Part shown: positions 38,913 to 53,700 of the stretch, piece after piece | Position numbering within the stretch: position 1 is the stretch's first letter | Layout of the letters: every line of letters starts with the position of its first letter | NCBI GenBank assembly: GCA_963920705.1 | Contig: CAWUCO010000066.1 | Coordinates: 293,501-357,500 of the forward strand | DNA: 64,000 nt | Source of the DNA: Odiellus spinosus | Lineage: Eukaryota > Arthropoda > Arachnida > Opiliones > Phalangiidae | Direction of reading: 5' to 3' | Made by a program: the position numbers and the translations under genes | Notes under the pieces: generated by a model | What the model was told of the DNA's origin: nothing | The model's input: only the letters and a program-made list of their open reading frames with translations | The model's database searches: none

Positions 38913-41900
38913 CAATTTAGACAAAACCAAAGTCATTCGAAAGAGCAATTAATGTACAGTCTAAATAATAAGAGTTTTCAAAAATCCGTTGAAAAACAAG
39001 AAAAATATGGCCAATTCAAGAAATCATAGAATATCAAAATAGTCAAATTTCAGATTTTAAAAATTCGCTTTTTGATATTAGATGTTTTTTGAATTGTCCA
39101 TATTTTCCATGTTTTTCAAGGGATTTTCCAAAACTCATGTTTTTTAGATAGAGCAATATTTGCTCTTTCGAGTGGTCTAATTTTGTCTATTCGCTTAAAA
39201 ATCAAAAGTTTTGTGTCCATTTGAATCCAATAATCTTGGATTTTTAAGCGTTTTTGCTTTATTTTAACCAATTTTATATTTGTCACGTCTTGGCAATTTA
39301 GACAAAACCAAAGTGATTCGAAAGAGCAATTAATGGACAGTCTAAATAATAAGAGTTTTCAAAAATCCGTTGAAAAACAAGAAAAATATGGCCAATTCAA
39401 GAAATCATAGAATATCAAAATAGTCAAATTTCAGATTTTCAAAATTCGCTTTTTGATATTAGATGTTTTTTGAATTGTCCATATTTTCCATGTTTTTCAA
39501 GGGATTTTCCAAAACTCATGTTTTTTAGATAGACCAATATTTGCTCTTTCGAGTGGTCTAATTTTGTCTAAATCGCTTAAAAATCAAAAGTTTTGGGTCC
39601 ATTTTAATCCAATAATCTTGGATTTTTAAGCGTTTTTGCTTAATTTTAACCAATTTTATATTTGTCACAATTTTGCAATTTAGACAAAACCAAAGTCATT
39701 CGAAAGAGCAATTAATGGACAGTCTAAATAATAAGAGTTTTCAAAAATCCGTTGAAAAACAAGAAAAATATGGTCAATTCAAAAACCATACAATATCAAA
39801 ATAGTCAAATTTCAGATTTTAAAAATTCGCTTTTTGAATTTAGATGTTTTTTGAATTGTCCATATTTTCCATGTTTTTCAAGGGATTTTCCAAAACTCAT
39901 GTTTTTTAGATAGACCAATATTTGCTCTTTCGAGTGGTCTAATTTTGTCTAAATCGCTTAAAAATCAAAAGTTTTGTGTCCATTTGAATCCAATAATCTT
40001 GGATTTTTAAGCGTTTTTGTTTTATTTTAACCAATTTTATATTTGTCACGTCTTGGCAATTTAGACAAAACCAAAGTGATTCGAAAGAGCAATTAATGGA
40101 CAGTCTAAATAATAAGAGTTTTCAAAAATCCGTTGAAAAACAAGAAAAATATGGCCAATTCAAGAAATCATAGAATATCAAAATAGTCAAATTTCAGATT
40201 TTAAAAATTCGCTTTTTGATATTAGATGCTTTTTGAATTGTCCATATTTTCCATGTTTTTCAACGGATTTTCCAAAACTCTTGATTTTCAGATAGACCAA
40301 TATTTGCTCTTTCGAGTGGTCTTAATTTTGTCTAAATCGCTTAAAAATCAAAAGTTTTGTGTCCATTTTAATCCAATAATCTTGGATTTTTAAGCGTTTT
40401 TGCTTAATTTTAACCAATTTTATATTTGTCACAATTTTGCAATTTAGACAAAACCAAAGTCATTCGAAAGAGCAATTAATGGACAGTCTAAATAACAAGA
40501 GTTTTCAAAAATACGTTGAAAAACAAGAAAAATGTGGCCAATTCAAGAAATCATAGAATATCAAAATAGTCAAATTTCAGATTTTAAAAATTCGCTTTTT
40601 GATATTAGATGCTTTTTGAATTGTTCATATTTTCCATGTTTTTCAACGGATTTTCCAAAACTCTTGTTTTTTAGATAGACCAATATTTGCTCTTTCGAGT
40701 GGTCTTAATTTTGTCTAAATCGCTTAAAAATCAAAAGTTTTGTGTCCATTTGAATCCAATAATCTTGGATTTTTAAGTGTTTTTGCTTTATTTTAACCAA
40801 TTTTATATTTGTCACAATTTTGCAATTTAGACAAAACCAAAGTCATTCGAAAGAGCAATTAATGGACAGTCTAAATAATAAGAGTTTTCAAAAATCCGTT
40901 GAAAAACAAGAAAAATATGGCCAATTCAAGAAATCATAGAATATCAAAATAGTCAAATTTCAGATTTTAAAAATTCGCTTTTTGATATTAGATGCTTTTT
41001 GAATTGTTCATATTTTCCATGTTTTTCAACGGATTTTCCAAAACTCTTGTTTTTTAGATAGACCAATATTTGCTCTTTCGAGTGGTCTTAATTTTGTCTA
41101 AATCGCTTAAAAATCAAAAGTTTTGTGTCCATTTGAATCCAATAATCTTGGATTTTTAAGTGTTTTTGCTTTATTTTAACCAATTTTATATTTGTCACAA
41201 TTTTGCAATTTAGACAAAACCAAAGTCATTCGAAAGAGCAATTAATGGACAGTCTAAATGATAAGAGTTTTCAAAAATCCGTTGAAAAACAAGAAAAATA
41301 TGGCCAATTCAAGAAATCATAGAATATCAAAATAGTCAAATTTCAGATTTTAAAAATTCGCTTTTTGATATTAGATGCTTTTTGAATTGTCCATATTTTC
41401 CATGTTTTTCAACGGATTTTCCAAAACTCTTGATTTTCAAATAGACCAATATTTGCTCTTTCGAGTGTTCTTAATTTTGTCTAAATCGCTTAAAAATCAA
41501 AAGTTTTGTGTCCATTTGAATCCAATAATCTTGGATTTTTAAGTGTTTTTGCTTTATTTTAACCAATTTTATATTTGTCACAATTTTGCAATTTAGACAA
41601 AACCAAAGTCATTCGAAAGAGCAATTAATGTACAGTCTAAATAATAAGAGTTTTCAAAAATCCGTTGAAAAACAAGAAAAATATGGCCAATTCAAGAAAT
41701 CATAGAATATCAAAATAGTCAAATTTCAGATTTTAAAAATTCGCTTTTTGATATTAGATGTTTTTTGAATTGTCCATATTTTCCATGTTTTTCAAGGGAT
41801 TTTCCAAAACTCATGTTTTTTAGATAGAGCAATATTTGCTCTTTCGAGTGGTCTAATTTTGTCTATTCGCTTAAAAATCAAAAGTTTTGTGTCCATTTGA

Positions 41901-44900
41901 ATCCAATAATCTTGGATTTTTAAGCGTTTTTGCTTTATTTTAACCAATTTTATATTTGTCACGTCTTGGCAATTTAGACAAAACCAAAGTGATTCGAAAG
42001 AGCAATTAATGGACAGTCTAAATAATAAGAGTTTTCAAAAATCCGTTGAAAAACAAGAAAAATATGGCCAATTCAAGAAATCATAGAATATCAAAATAGT
42101 CAAATTTCAGATTTTCAAAATTCGCTTTTTGATATTAGATGTTTTTTGAATTGTCCATATTTTCCATGTTTTTCAAGGGATTTTCCAAAACTCATGTTTT
42201 TTAGATAGACCAATATTTGCTCTTTCGAGTGGTCTAATTTTGTCTAAATCGCTTAAAAATCAAAAGTTTTGGGTCCATTTTAATCCAATAATCTTGGATT
42301 TTTAAGCGTTTTTGCTTAATTTTAACCAATTTTATATTTGTCACAATTTTGCAATTTAGACAAAACCAAAGTCATTCGAAAGAGCAATTAATGGACAGTC
42401 TAAATAATAAGAGTTTTCAAAAATCCGTTGAAAAACAAGAAAAATATGGCCAATTCAAAAACCATACAATATCAAAATAGTCAAATTTCAGATTTTAAAA
42501 ATTCGCTTTTTGAATTTAGATGTTTTTTGAATTGTCCATATTTTCCATGTTTTTCAAGGGATATTCCAAAACTCATGTTTTTTAGATAGACCAATATTTG
42601 CTCTTTCGAGTGGTCTAATTTTGTCTAAATCGCTTAAAAATCAAAAGTTTTGTGTCCATTTGAATCCAATAATCTTGGATTTTTAAGCGTTTTTGCTTTA
42701 TTTTAACCAATTTTATATTTGTCACGTCTTGGCAATTTAGACAAAACCAAAGTGATTCGAAAGAGCAATTAATGGACAGTCTAAATAATAAGAGTTTTCA
42801 AAAATCCGTTGAAAAACAAGAAAAATATGGCCAATTCAAGAAATCATAGAATATCAAAATAGTCAAATTTCAGATTTTAAAAATTCGCTTTTTGATATTA
42901 GATGCTTTTTGAATTGTCCATATTTTCCATGTTTTTCAACGGATTTTACAAAACTCTTGATTTTCAGATAGACCAATATTTGCTCTTTCGAGTGGTCTTA
43001 ATTTTGTCTAAATCGCTTAAAAATCAAAAGTTTTGTGTCCATTTGAATCCAATAATCTTGGATTTTTAAGTGTTTTTGCTTTATTTTAACCAATTTTATA
43101 TTTGTCACAATTTTGCAATTTAGACAAAACCAAAGTCATTCGAAAGAGCAATTAATGGACAGTCTAAATGATAAGAGTTTTCAAAAATCCGTTGAAAAAC
43201 AAGAAAAATATGGCCAATTCAAGAAATCATAGAATATCAAAATAGTCAAATTTCAGATTTTAAAAATTCGCTTTTTGATATTAGATGCTTTTTGAATTGT
43301 CCATATTTTCCATGTTTTTCAACGGATTTTCCAAAACTCTTGATTTTCAAATAGACCAATATTTGCTCTTTCGAGTGTTCTTAATTTTGTCTAAATCGCT
43401 TAAAAATCAAAAGTTTTGTGTCCATTTGAATCCAATAATCTTGGATTTTTAAGTGTTTTTGCTTTATTTTAACCAATTTTATATTTGTCACAATTTTGCA
43501 ATTTAGACAAAACCAAAGTCATTCGAAAGAGCAATTAATGTACAGTCTAAATAATAAGAGTTTTCAAAAATCCGTTGAAAAACAAGAAAAATATGGCCAA
43601 TTCAAGAAATCATAGAATATCAAAATAGTCAAATTTCAGATTTTCAAAATTCGCTTTTTGATATTAGATGTTTTTTGAATTGTCCATATTTTCCATGTTT
43701 TTCAAGGGATTTTCCAAAACTCATGTTTTTTAGATAGACCAATATTTGCTCTTTCGAGTGGTCTAATTTTGTCTAAATCGCTTAAAAATCAAAAGTTTTG
43801 GGTCCATTTTAATCCAATAATCTTGGATTTTTAAGCGTTTTTGCTTAATTTTAACCAATTTTATATTTGTCACAATTTTGCAATTTAGACAAAACCAAAG
43901 TCATTCGAAAGAGCAATTAATGGACAGTCTAAATAATAAGAGTTTTCAAAAATCCGTTGAAAAACAAGAAAAATATGGCCAATTCAAGAAATCATAGAAT
44001 ATCAAAATAGTCAAATTTCAGATTTTAAAAATTCGCTTTTTGATATTAGATGCTTTTTGAATTGTCCATATTTTCCATGTTTTTCAACGGATTTTCCAAA
44101 ACTCTTGATTTTCAGATAGACCAATATTTGCTCTTTCGAGTGGTCTTAATTTTGTCTAAATCGCTTAAAAATCAAAAGTTTTGTGTCCATTTTAATCCAA
44201 TAATCTTGGATTTTTAAGCGTTTTTGCTTAATTTTAACCAATTTTATATTTGTCACAATTTTGCAATTTAGACAAAACCAAAGTCATTCGAAAGAGCAAT
44301 TAATGGACAGTCTAAATAACAAGAGTTTTCAAAAATACGTTGAAAAACAAGAAAAATATGGCCAATTCAAGAAATCATAGAATATCAAAATAGTCAAATT
44401 TCAGATTTTAAAAATTCGCTTTTTGATATTAGATGCTTTTTGAATTGTTCATATTTTCCATGTTTTTCAACGGATTTTCCAAAACTCTTGTTTTTTAGAT
44501 AGACCAATATTTGCTCTTTCGAGTGGTCTTAATTTTGTCTAAATCGCTTAAAAATCAAAAGTTTTGTGTCCATTTGAATCCAATAATCTTGGATTTTTAA
44601 GTGTTTTTGCTTTATTTTAACCAATTTTATATTTGTCACAATTTTGCAATTTAGACAAAACCAAAGTCATTCGAAAGAGCAATTAATGGACAGTCTAAAT
44701 GATAAGAGTTTTCAAAAATCCGTTGAAAAACAAGAAAAATATGGCCAATTCAAGAAATCATAGAATATCAAAATAGTCAAATTTCAGATTTTAAAAATTC
44801 GCTTTTTGATATTAGATGCTTTTTGAATTGTCCATATTTTCCATGTTTTTCAACGGATTTTCCAAAACTCTTGATTTTCAAATAGACCAATATTTGCTCT

Positions 44901-47322
44901 TTCGAGTGTTCTTAATTTTGTCTAAATCGCTTAAAAATCAAAAGTTTTGTGTCCATTTGAATCCAATAATCTTGGATTTTTAAGTGTTTTTGCTTTATTT
45001 TAACCAATTTTATATTTGTCACAATTTTGCAATTTAGACAAAACCAAAGTCATTCGAAAGAGCAATTAATGTACAGTCTAAATAATAAGAGTTTTCAAAA
45101 ATCCGTTGAAAAACAAGAAAAATATGGCCAATTCAAGAAATCATAGAATATCAAAATAGTCAAATTTCAGATTTTAAAAATTCGCTTTTTGATATTAGAT
45201 GTTTTTTGAATTGTCCATATTTTCCATGTTTTTCAAGGGATTTTCCAAAACTCATGTTTTTTAGATAGAGCAATATTTGCTCTTTCGAGTGGTCTAATTT
45301 TGTCTATTCGCTTAAAAATCAAAAGTTTTGTGTCCATTTGAATCCAATAATCTTGGATTTTTAAGCGTTTTTGCTTTATTTTAACCAATTTTATATTTGT
45401 CACGTCTTGGCAATTTAGACAAAACCAAAGTGATTCGAAAGAGCAATTAATGGACAGTCTAAATAATAAGAGTTTTCAAAAATCCGTTGAAAAACAAGAA
45501 AAATATGGCCAATTCAAGAAATCATAGAATATCAAAATAGTCAAATTTCAGATTTTCAAAATTCGCTTTTTGATATTAGATGTTTTTTGAATTGTCCATA
45601 TTTTCCATGTTTTTCAAGGGATTTTCCAAAACTCATGTTTTTTAGATAGACCAATATTTGCTCTTTCGAGTGGTCTAATTTTGTCTAAATCGCTTAAAAA
45701 TCAAAAGTTTTGGGTCCATTTTAATCCAATAATCTTGGATTTTTAAGCGTTTTTGCTTAATTTTAACCAATTTTATATTTGTCACAATTTTGCAATTTAG
45801 ACAAAACCAAAATCATTCGAAAGAGCAATTAATGGACAGTCTAAATAATAAGAGTTTTCAAAAATCCGTTGAAAAACAAGAAAAATATGGCCAATTCAAA
45901 AACCATACAATATCAAAATAGTCAAATTTCAGATTTTAAAAATTCGCTTTTTGAATTTAGATGTTTTTTGAATTGTCCATATTTTCCATGTTTTTCAAGG
46001 GATTTTCCAAAACTCATGTTTTTTAGATAGACCAATATTTGCTCTTTCGAGTGGTCTAATTTTGTCTAAATCGCTTAAAAATCAAAAGTTTTGTGTCCAT
46101 TTGAATCCAATAATCTTGGATTTTTAAGCGTTTTTGCTTTATTTTAACCAATTTTATATTTGTCACGTCTTGGCAATTTAGACAAAACCAAAGTGATTCG
46201 AAAGAGCAATTAATGGACAGTCTAAATAATAAGAGTTTTCAAAAATCCGTTGAAAAACAAGAAAAATATGGCCAATTCAAGAAATCATAGAATATCAAAA
46301 TAGTCAAATTTCAGATTTTAAAAATTCGCTTTTTGATATTAGATGCTTTTTGAATTGTCCATATTTTCCATGTTTTTCAACGGATTTTCCAAAACTCTTG
46401 ATTTTCAGATAGACCAATATTTGCTCTTTCGAGTGGTCTTAATTTTGTCTAAATCGCTTAAAAATCAAAAGTTTTGTGTCCATTTGAATCCAATAATCTT
46501 GGATTTTTAAGTGTTTTTGCTTTATTTTAACCAATTTTATATTTGTCACAATTTTGCAATTTAGACAAAACCAAAGTCATTCGAAAGAGCAATTAATGGA
46601 CAGTCTAAATGATAAGAGTTTTCAAAAATCCGTTGAAAAACAAGAAAAATATGGCCAATTCAAGAAATCATAGAATATCAAAATAGTCAAATTTCAGATT
46701 TTAAAAATTCGCTTTTTGATATTAGATGCTTTTTGAATTGTCCATATTTTCCATGTTTTTCAACGGATTTTCCAAAACTCTTGATTTTCAGATAGACCAA
46801 TATTTGCTCTTTCGAGTGGTCTTAATTTTGTCTAAATCGCTTAAAAATCAAAAGTTTTGTGTCCATTTGAATCCAATAATCTTGGATTTTTAAGTGTTTT
46901 TGCTTTATTTTAACCAATTTTATATTTGTCACAATTTTGCAATTTAGACAAAACCAAAGTCATTCGAAAGAGCAATTAATGGACAGTCTAAATGATAAGA
47001 GTTTTCAAAAATCCGTTGAAAAACAAGAAAAATATGGCCAATTCAAGAAATCATAGAATATCAAAATAGTCAAATTTCAGATTTTAAAAATTCGCTTTTT
47101 GATATTAGATGCTTTTTGAATTGTCCATATTTTCCATGTTTTTCAACGGATTTTCCAAAACTCTTGATTTTCAAATAGACCAATATTTGCTCTTTCGAGT
47201 GTTCTTAATTTTGTCTAAATCGCTTAAAAATCAAAAGTTTTGTGTCCATTTGAATCCAATAATCTTGGATTTTTAAGTGTTTTTGCTTTATTTTAACCAA
47301 TTTTATATTTGTCACAATTTTG
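38913..47322 (+). repeat. Recurring monomer cassette in 7-mer, 9-mer and 6-mer versions (2676, 3441 and 2293 bp)
   Basis: Blocks 38913-41588, 41589-45029 and 45030-47322 each open with the same ordered set of variants. First comes ATGTACAG in place of ATGGACAG, then AGATAGAGCAAT with GTCTATTCGC, then the CACGTCTTGG junction with AAAGTGATTCG. Next are GGGTCCATTTTAATCC, then TTCAAAAACCATAC with GAATTTAGATG, and a second CACGTCTTGG junction. AGAGCAAT lies at about 39151, 41827 and 45268 (offsets 2676 and 3441). The blocks differ in how many AATGATAAG, AACAAGAG and partial cassette monomers they hold, so monomers were gained or lost inside an otherwise conserved order. Confidence 0.85.
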
Positions 47323-50300
47323 CAATTTAGACAAAACCAAAGTCATTCGAAAGAGCAATTAATGTACAGTCTAAATAATAAGAGTTTTCAAAAATCCGTT
47401 GAAAAACAAGAAAAATATGGCCAATTCAAGAAATCATAGAATATCAAAATAGTCAAATTTCAGATTTTCAAAATTCGCTTTTTGATATTAGATGTTTTTT
47501 GAATTGTCCATATTTTCCATGTTTTTCAAGGGATTTTCCAAAACTCATGTTTTTTAGATAGACCAATATTTGCTCTTTCGAGTGGTCTAATTTTGTCTAA
47601 ATCGCTTAAAAATCAAAAGTTTTGAGTCCATTTTAATCCAATAATCTTGGATTTTTAAGCGTTTTTGCTTAATTTTAACCAATTTTATATTTGTCACAAT
47701 TTTGCAATTTAGACAAAACCAAAGTCATTCGAAAGAGCAATTAATGGACAGTCTAAATAATAAGAGTTTTCAAAAATCCGTTGAAAAACAAGAAAAATAT
47801 GGCCAATTCAAAAACCATACAATATCAAAATAGTCAAATTTCAGATTTTAAAAATTCGCTTTTTGAATTTAGATGTTTTTTGAATTGTCCATATTTTCCA
47901 TGTTTTTCAGGGGATTTTCCAAAACTCATGTTTTTTAGATAGACCAATATTTGCTCTTTCGAGTGGTCTAATTTTGTCTAAATCGCTTAAAAATCAAAAG
48001 TTTTGTGTCCATTTGAATCCAATAATCTTGGATTTTTAAGCGTTTTTGCTTTATTTTAACCAATTTCATATTTGTCACGTCTTGGCAATTTAGACAAAAC
48101 CAAAGTGATTCGAAAGAGCAATTAATGGACAGTCTAAATAATAAGAGTTTTCAAAAATCCGTTGAAAAACAAGAAAAATATGGCCAATTCAAGAAATCAT
48201 AGAATATCAAAATAGTCAAATTTCAGATTTTAAAAATTCGCTTTTTGATATTAGATGCTTTTTGAATTGTCCATATTTTCCATGTTTTTCAACGGATTTT
48301 CCAAAACTCTTGATTTTCAAATAGACCAATATTTGCTCTTTCGAGTGTTCTTAATTTTGTCTAAATCGCTTAAAAATCAAAAGTTTTGTGTCCATTTGAA
48401 TCCAATAATCTTGGATTTTTAAGTGTTTTTGCTTTATTTTAACCAATTTTATATTTGTCACAATTTTGCAATTTAGACAAAACCAAAGTCATTCGAAAGA
48501 GCAATTAATGTACAGTCTAAATAATAAGAGTTTTCAAAAATCCGTTGAAAAACAAGAAAAATATGGCCAATTCAAGAAATCATAGAATATCAAAATAGTC
48601 AAATTTCAGATTTTCAAAATTCGCTTTTTGATATTAGATGTTTTTTGAATTGTCCATATTTTCCATGTTTTTCAAGGGATTTTCCAAAACTCATGTTTTT
48701 TAGATAGACCAATATTTGCTCTTTCGAGTGGTCTAATTTTGTCTAAATCGCTTAAAAATCAAAAGTTTTGAGTCCATTTTAATCCAATAATCTTGGATTT
48801 TTAAGCGTTTTTGCTTAATTTTAACCAATTTTATATTTGTCACAATTTTGCAATTTAGACAAAACCAAAGTCATTCGAAAGAGCAATTAATGGACAGTCT
48901 AAATAATAAGAGTTTTCAAAAATCCGTTGAAAAACAAGAAAAATATGGCCAATTCAAAAACCATACAATATCAAAATAGTCAAATTTCAGATTTTAAAAA
49001 TTCGCTTTTTGAATTTAGATGTTTTTTGAATTGTCCATATTTTCCATGTTTTTCAGGGGATTTTCCAAAACTCATGTTTTTTAGATAGACCAATATTTGC
49101 TCTTTCGAGTGGTCTAATTTTGTCTAAATCGCTTAAAAATCAAAAGTTTTGTGTCCATTTGAATCCAATAATCTTGGATTTTTAAGCGTTTTTGCTTTAT
49201 TTTAACCAATTTCATATTTGTCACGTCTTGGCAATTTAGACAAAACCAAAGTGATTCGAAAGAGCAATTAATGGACAGTCTAAATAATAAGAGTTTTCAA
49301 AAATCCGTTGAAAAACAAGAAAAATATGGCCAATTCAAGAAATCATAGAATATCAAAATAGTCAAATTTCAGATTTTAAAAATTCGCTTTTTGATATTAG
49401 ATGCTTTTTGAATTGTCCATATTTTCCATGTTTTTCAACGGATTTTCCAAAACTCTTGATTTTCAGATAGACCAATATTTGTTCTTTCGAGTGGTCTTAA
49501 TTTTGTCTAAATCGCTTAAAAATCAAAAGTTTTGTGTCCATTTGAATCCAATAATCTTGGATTTTTAAGTGTTTTTGCTTAATTTTAACCAATTTTATAT
49601 TTGTCACAATTTTGCAATTTAGACAAAACCAAAGTCATTCGAAAGAGCAATTAATGTACAGTCTAAATAATAAGAGTTTTCAAAAATCCGTTGAAAAACA
49701 AGAAAAATATGGCCAATTCAAGAAATCATAGAATATCAAAATAGTCAAATTTCAGATTTTCAAAATTCGCTTTTTGATATTAGATGTTTTTTGAATTGTC
49801 CATATTTTCCATGTTTTTCAAGGGATTTTCCAAAACTCATGTTTTTTAGATAGACCAATATTTGCTCTTTCGAGTGGTCTAATTTTGTCTAAATCGCTTA
49901 AAAATCAAAAGTTTTGAGTCCATTTTAATCCAATAATCTTGGATTTTTAAGCGTTTTTGCTTAATTTTAACCAATTTTATATTTGTCACAATTTTGCAAT
50001 TTAGACAAAACCAAAGTCATTCGAAAGAGCAATTAATGGACAGTCTAAATAATAAGAGTTTTCAAAAATCCGTTGAAAAACAAGAAAAATATGGCCAATT
50101 CAAAAACCATACAATATCAAAATAGTCAAATTTCAGATTTTAAAAATTCGCTTTTTGAATTTAGATGTTTTTTGAATTGTCCATATTTTCCATGTTTTTC
50201 AGGGGATTTTCCAAAACTCATGTTTTTTAGATAGACCAATATTTGCTCTTTCGAGTGGTCTAATTTTGTCTAAATCGCTTAAAAATCAAAAGTTTTGTGT

Positions 50301-50760
50301 CCATTTGAATCCAATAATCTTGGATTTTTAAGCGTTTTTGCTTTATTTTAACCAATTTCATATTTGTCACGTCTTGGCAATTTAGACAAAACCAAAGTGA
50401 TTCGAGAGAGCAATTAATGGACAGTCTAAATAATAAGAGTTTTCAAAAATCCGTTGAAAAACAAGAAAAATATGGCCAATTCAAGAAATCATAGAATATC
50501 AAAATAGTCAAATTTCAGATTTTAAAAATTCGCTTTTTGATATTAGATGCTTTTTGAATTGTCCATATTTTCCATGTTTTTCAACGGATTTTCCAAAACT
50601 CTTGATTTTCAGATAGACCAATATTTGTTCTTTCGAGTGGTCTTAATTTTGTCTAAATCGCTTAAAAATCAAAAGTTTTGTGTCCATTTTAATCCAATAA
50701 TCTTGGATTTTTAAGCGTTTTTGCTTAATTTTAACCAATTTTATATTTGTCACAATTTTG
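47323..50760 (+). repeat. 1146-bp trimeric higher-order repeat, three copies
   Basis: Units 47323-48468, 48469-49614 and 49615-50760 are near-identical. Monomer 1 carries ATGTACAG and then GAGTCCATTTT; monomer 2 carries TTCAAAAACCATAC, GAATTTAGATG and TTTTTCAGGGG; monomer 3 carries TTTCATATTTGTCACGTCTTGG. The start positions are exactly 1146 bp apart. The third copy has a private TTCGAGAGAGC (about 50402). It looks like a reduced, recently amplified version of the cassette just upstream. Confidence 0.9.
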
Positions 50761-53700
50761 CAATTTAGACAAAACCAAAGTCATTCGAAAGAGCAATTAA
50801 TGGACAGTCTAAATAACAAGAGTTTTCAAAAATACGTTGAAAAACAAGAAAAATATGGCCAATTCAAGAAATCATAGAATATCAAAATAGTCAAATTTCA
50901 GATTTTAAAAATTCGCTTTTTGATATTAGATGCTTTTTGAATTGTTCATATTTTCCATGTTTTTCAACGGATTTTCCAAAACTCTTGTTTTTTAGATAGA
51001 CCAATATTTGCTCTTTCGAGTGGTCTTAATTTTGTCTAAATCGCTTAAAAATCAAAAGTTTTGTGTCCATTTGAATCCAATAATCTTGGATTTTTAAGTG
51101 TTTTTGCTTTATTTTAACCAATTTTATATTTGTCACAATTTTGCAATTTAGACAAAACCAAAGTCATTCGAAAGAGCAATTAATGGACAGTCTAAATAAT
51201 AAGAGTTTTCAAAAATCCGTTGAAAAACAAGAAAAATATGGCCAATTCAAGAAATCATAGAATATCAAAATAGTCAAATTTCAGATTTTAAAAATTCGCT
51301 TTTTGATATTAGATGCTTTTTGAATTGTTCATATTTTCCATGTTTTTCAACGGATTTTCCAAAACTCTTGTTTTTTAGATAGACCAATATTTGCTCTTTC
51401 GAGTGGTCTTAATTTTGTCTAAATCGCTTAAAAATCAAAAGTTTTGTGTCCATTTGAATCCAATAATCTTGGATTTTTAAGTGTTTTTGCTTTATTTTAA
51501 CCAATTTTATATTTGTCACAATTTTGCAATTTAGACAAAACCAAAGTCATTCGAAAGAGCAATTAATGTACAGTCTAAATAATAAGAGTTTTCAAAAATC
51601 CGTTGAAAAACAAGAAAAATATGGCCAATTCAAGAAATCATAGAATATCAAAATAGTCAAATTTCAGATTTTAAAAATTCGCTTTTTGATATTAGATGTT
51701 TTTTGAATTGTCCATATTTTCCATGTTTTTCAAGGGATTTTCCAAAACTCATGTTTTTTAGATAGACCAATATTTGCTCTTTCGAGTGGTCTAATTTTGT
51801 CTAAATCGCTTAAAAATCAAAAGTTTTGTGTCCATTTGAATCCAATAATCTTGGATTTTTAAGCGTTTTTGCTTTATTTTAACCAATTTTATATTTGTCA
51901 CGTCTTGGCAATTTAGACAAAACCAAAGTGATTCGAAAGAGCAATTAATGGACAGTCTAAATAATAAGAGTTTTCAAAAATCCGTTGAAAAACAAGAAAA
52001 ATATGGCCAATTCAAGAAATCATAGAATATCAAAATAGTCAAATTTCAAATTTTAAAAATTCGCTTTTTGATATTAGATGCTTTTTGAATTGTCCATATT
52101 TTCCATGTTTTTCAACGGATTTTCCAAAACTCTTGATTTTCAGATAGACCAATATTTGCTCTTTCGAGTGGTCTTAATTTTGTCTAAATCGCTTAAAAAT
52201 CAAAAGTTTTGTGTCCATTTTAATCCAATAATCTTGGATTTTTAAGCGTTTTTGCTTAATTTTAACCAATTTTATATTTGTCAAAATTTTGCAATTTAGA
52301 CAAAACCAAAGTCATTCGAAAGAGCAATTAATGGACAGTCTAAATAATAATAGTTTTCAAAAATCCGTTGAAAAACAAGAAAAATATGGCCAATTCAAGA
52401 AATCATAGAATATCAAAATAGTCAAATTTCAGATTTTAAAAATTCGCTTTTTGATATTAGATGCTTTTTGAATTGTCCATATTTTCCATGTTTTTCAACG
52501 GATTTTCCAAAACTCTTGATTTTCAGATAGACCAATATTTGCTCTTTCGAGTGGTCTTAATTTTGTCTAAATCGCTTAAAAATCAAAAGTTTTGTGTCCA
52601 TTTTAATCCAATAATCTTGGATTTTTAAGCGTTTTTGCTTAATTTTAACCAATTTTATATTTGTCACAATTTTGCAATTTAGACAAAACCAAAGTCATTC
52701 GAAAGAGCAATTAATGGACAGTCTAAATAACAAGAGTTTTCAAAAATCCGTTGAAAAACAAGAAAAATATGGCCAATTCAAGAAATCATAGAATATCAAA
52801 ATAGTCAAATTTCAGATTTTAAAAATTCGCTTTTTGATATTAGATGCTTTTTGAATTGTCCATATTTTCCATGTTTTTCAAGGGATTTTCCAAAACTCAT
52901 GTTTTTTAGATAGACCAATATTTGCTCTTTCGAGTGGTCTAATTTTGTCTAAATCGCTTAAAAATCAAAAGTTTTGTGTCCATTTGAATCCAATAATCTT
53001 GGATTTTTAAGCGTTTTTGCTTTATTTTAACCAATTTTATATTTGTCACGTCTTGGCAATTTAGACAAAACCAAAGTCATTCGAAAGAGCAATTAATGGA
53101 CAGTCTAAATAATAAGAGTTTTCAAAAATCCGTTGAAAAACAAGAAAAATATGGCCAATTCAAGAAATCATAGAATATCAAAATAGTCAAATTTCAGATT
53201 TTCAAAATTCGCTTTTTGATATTAGATGCTTTTTGAATTGTCCATATTTTCCATGTTTTTCTACGGATTTTCCAAAACTCTTGTTTTTTAGATAGACCAA
53301 TATTTGCTCTTTCGAGTGGTCTTAATTTTGTCTAAATCGCTTAAAAATCAAAAGTTTTGTGTCCATTTTAATCCAATAATCTTGGATTTTTAAGCGTTTT
53401 TGCTTAATTTTAACCAATTTTATATTTGTCACAATTTTGCAATTTAGACAAAACCAAAGTCATTCGAAAGAGCAATTAATGGACAGTCTAAATAATAAGA
53501 GTTTTCAAAAATCCGTTGAAAAACAAGAAAAATATGGCCAATTCAAAAACCATACAATATCAAAATAGTCAAATTTCAGATTTTAAAAATTCGCTTTTTG
53601 AATTTAGATGTTTTTTGAATTGTCCATATTTTCCATGTTTTTCAAGGGATTTTCCAAAACTCATGTTTTTTAGATAGACCAATATTTGCTCTTTCGAGTG

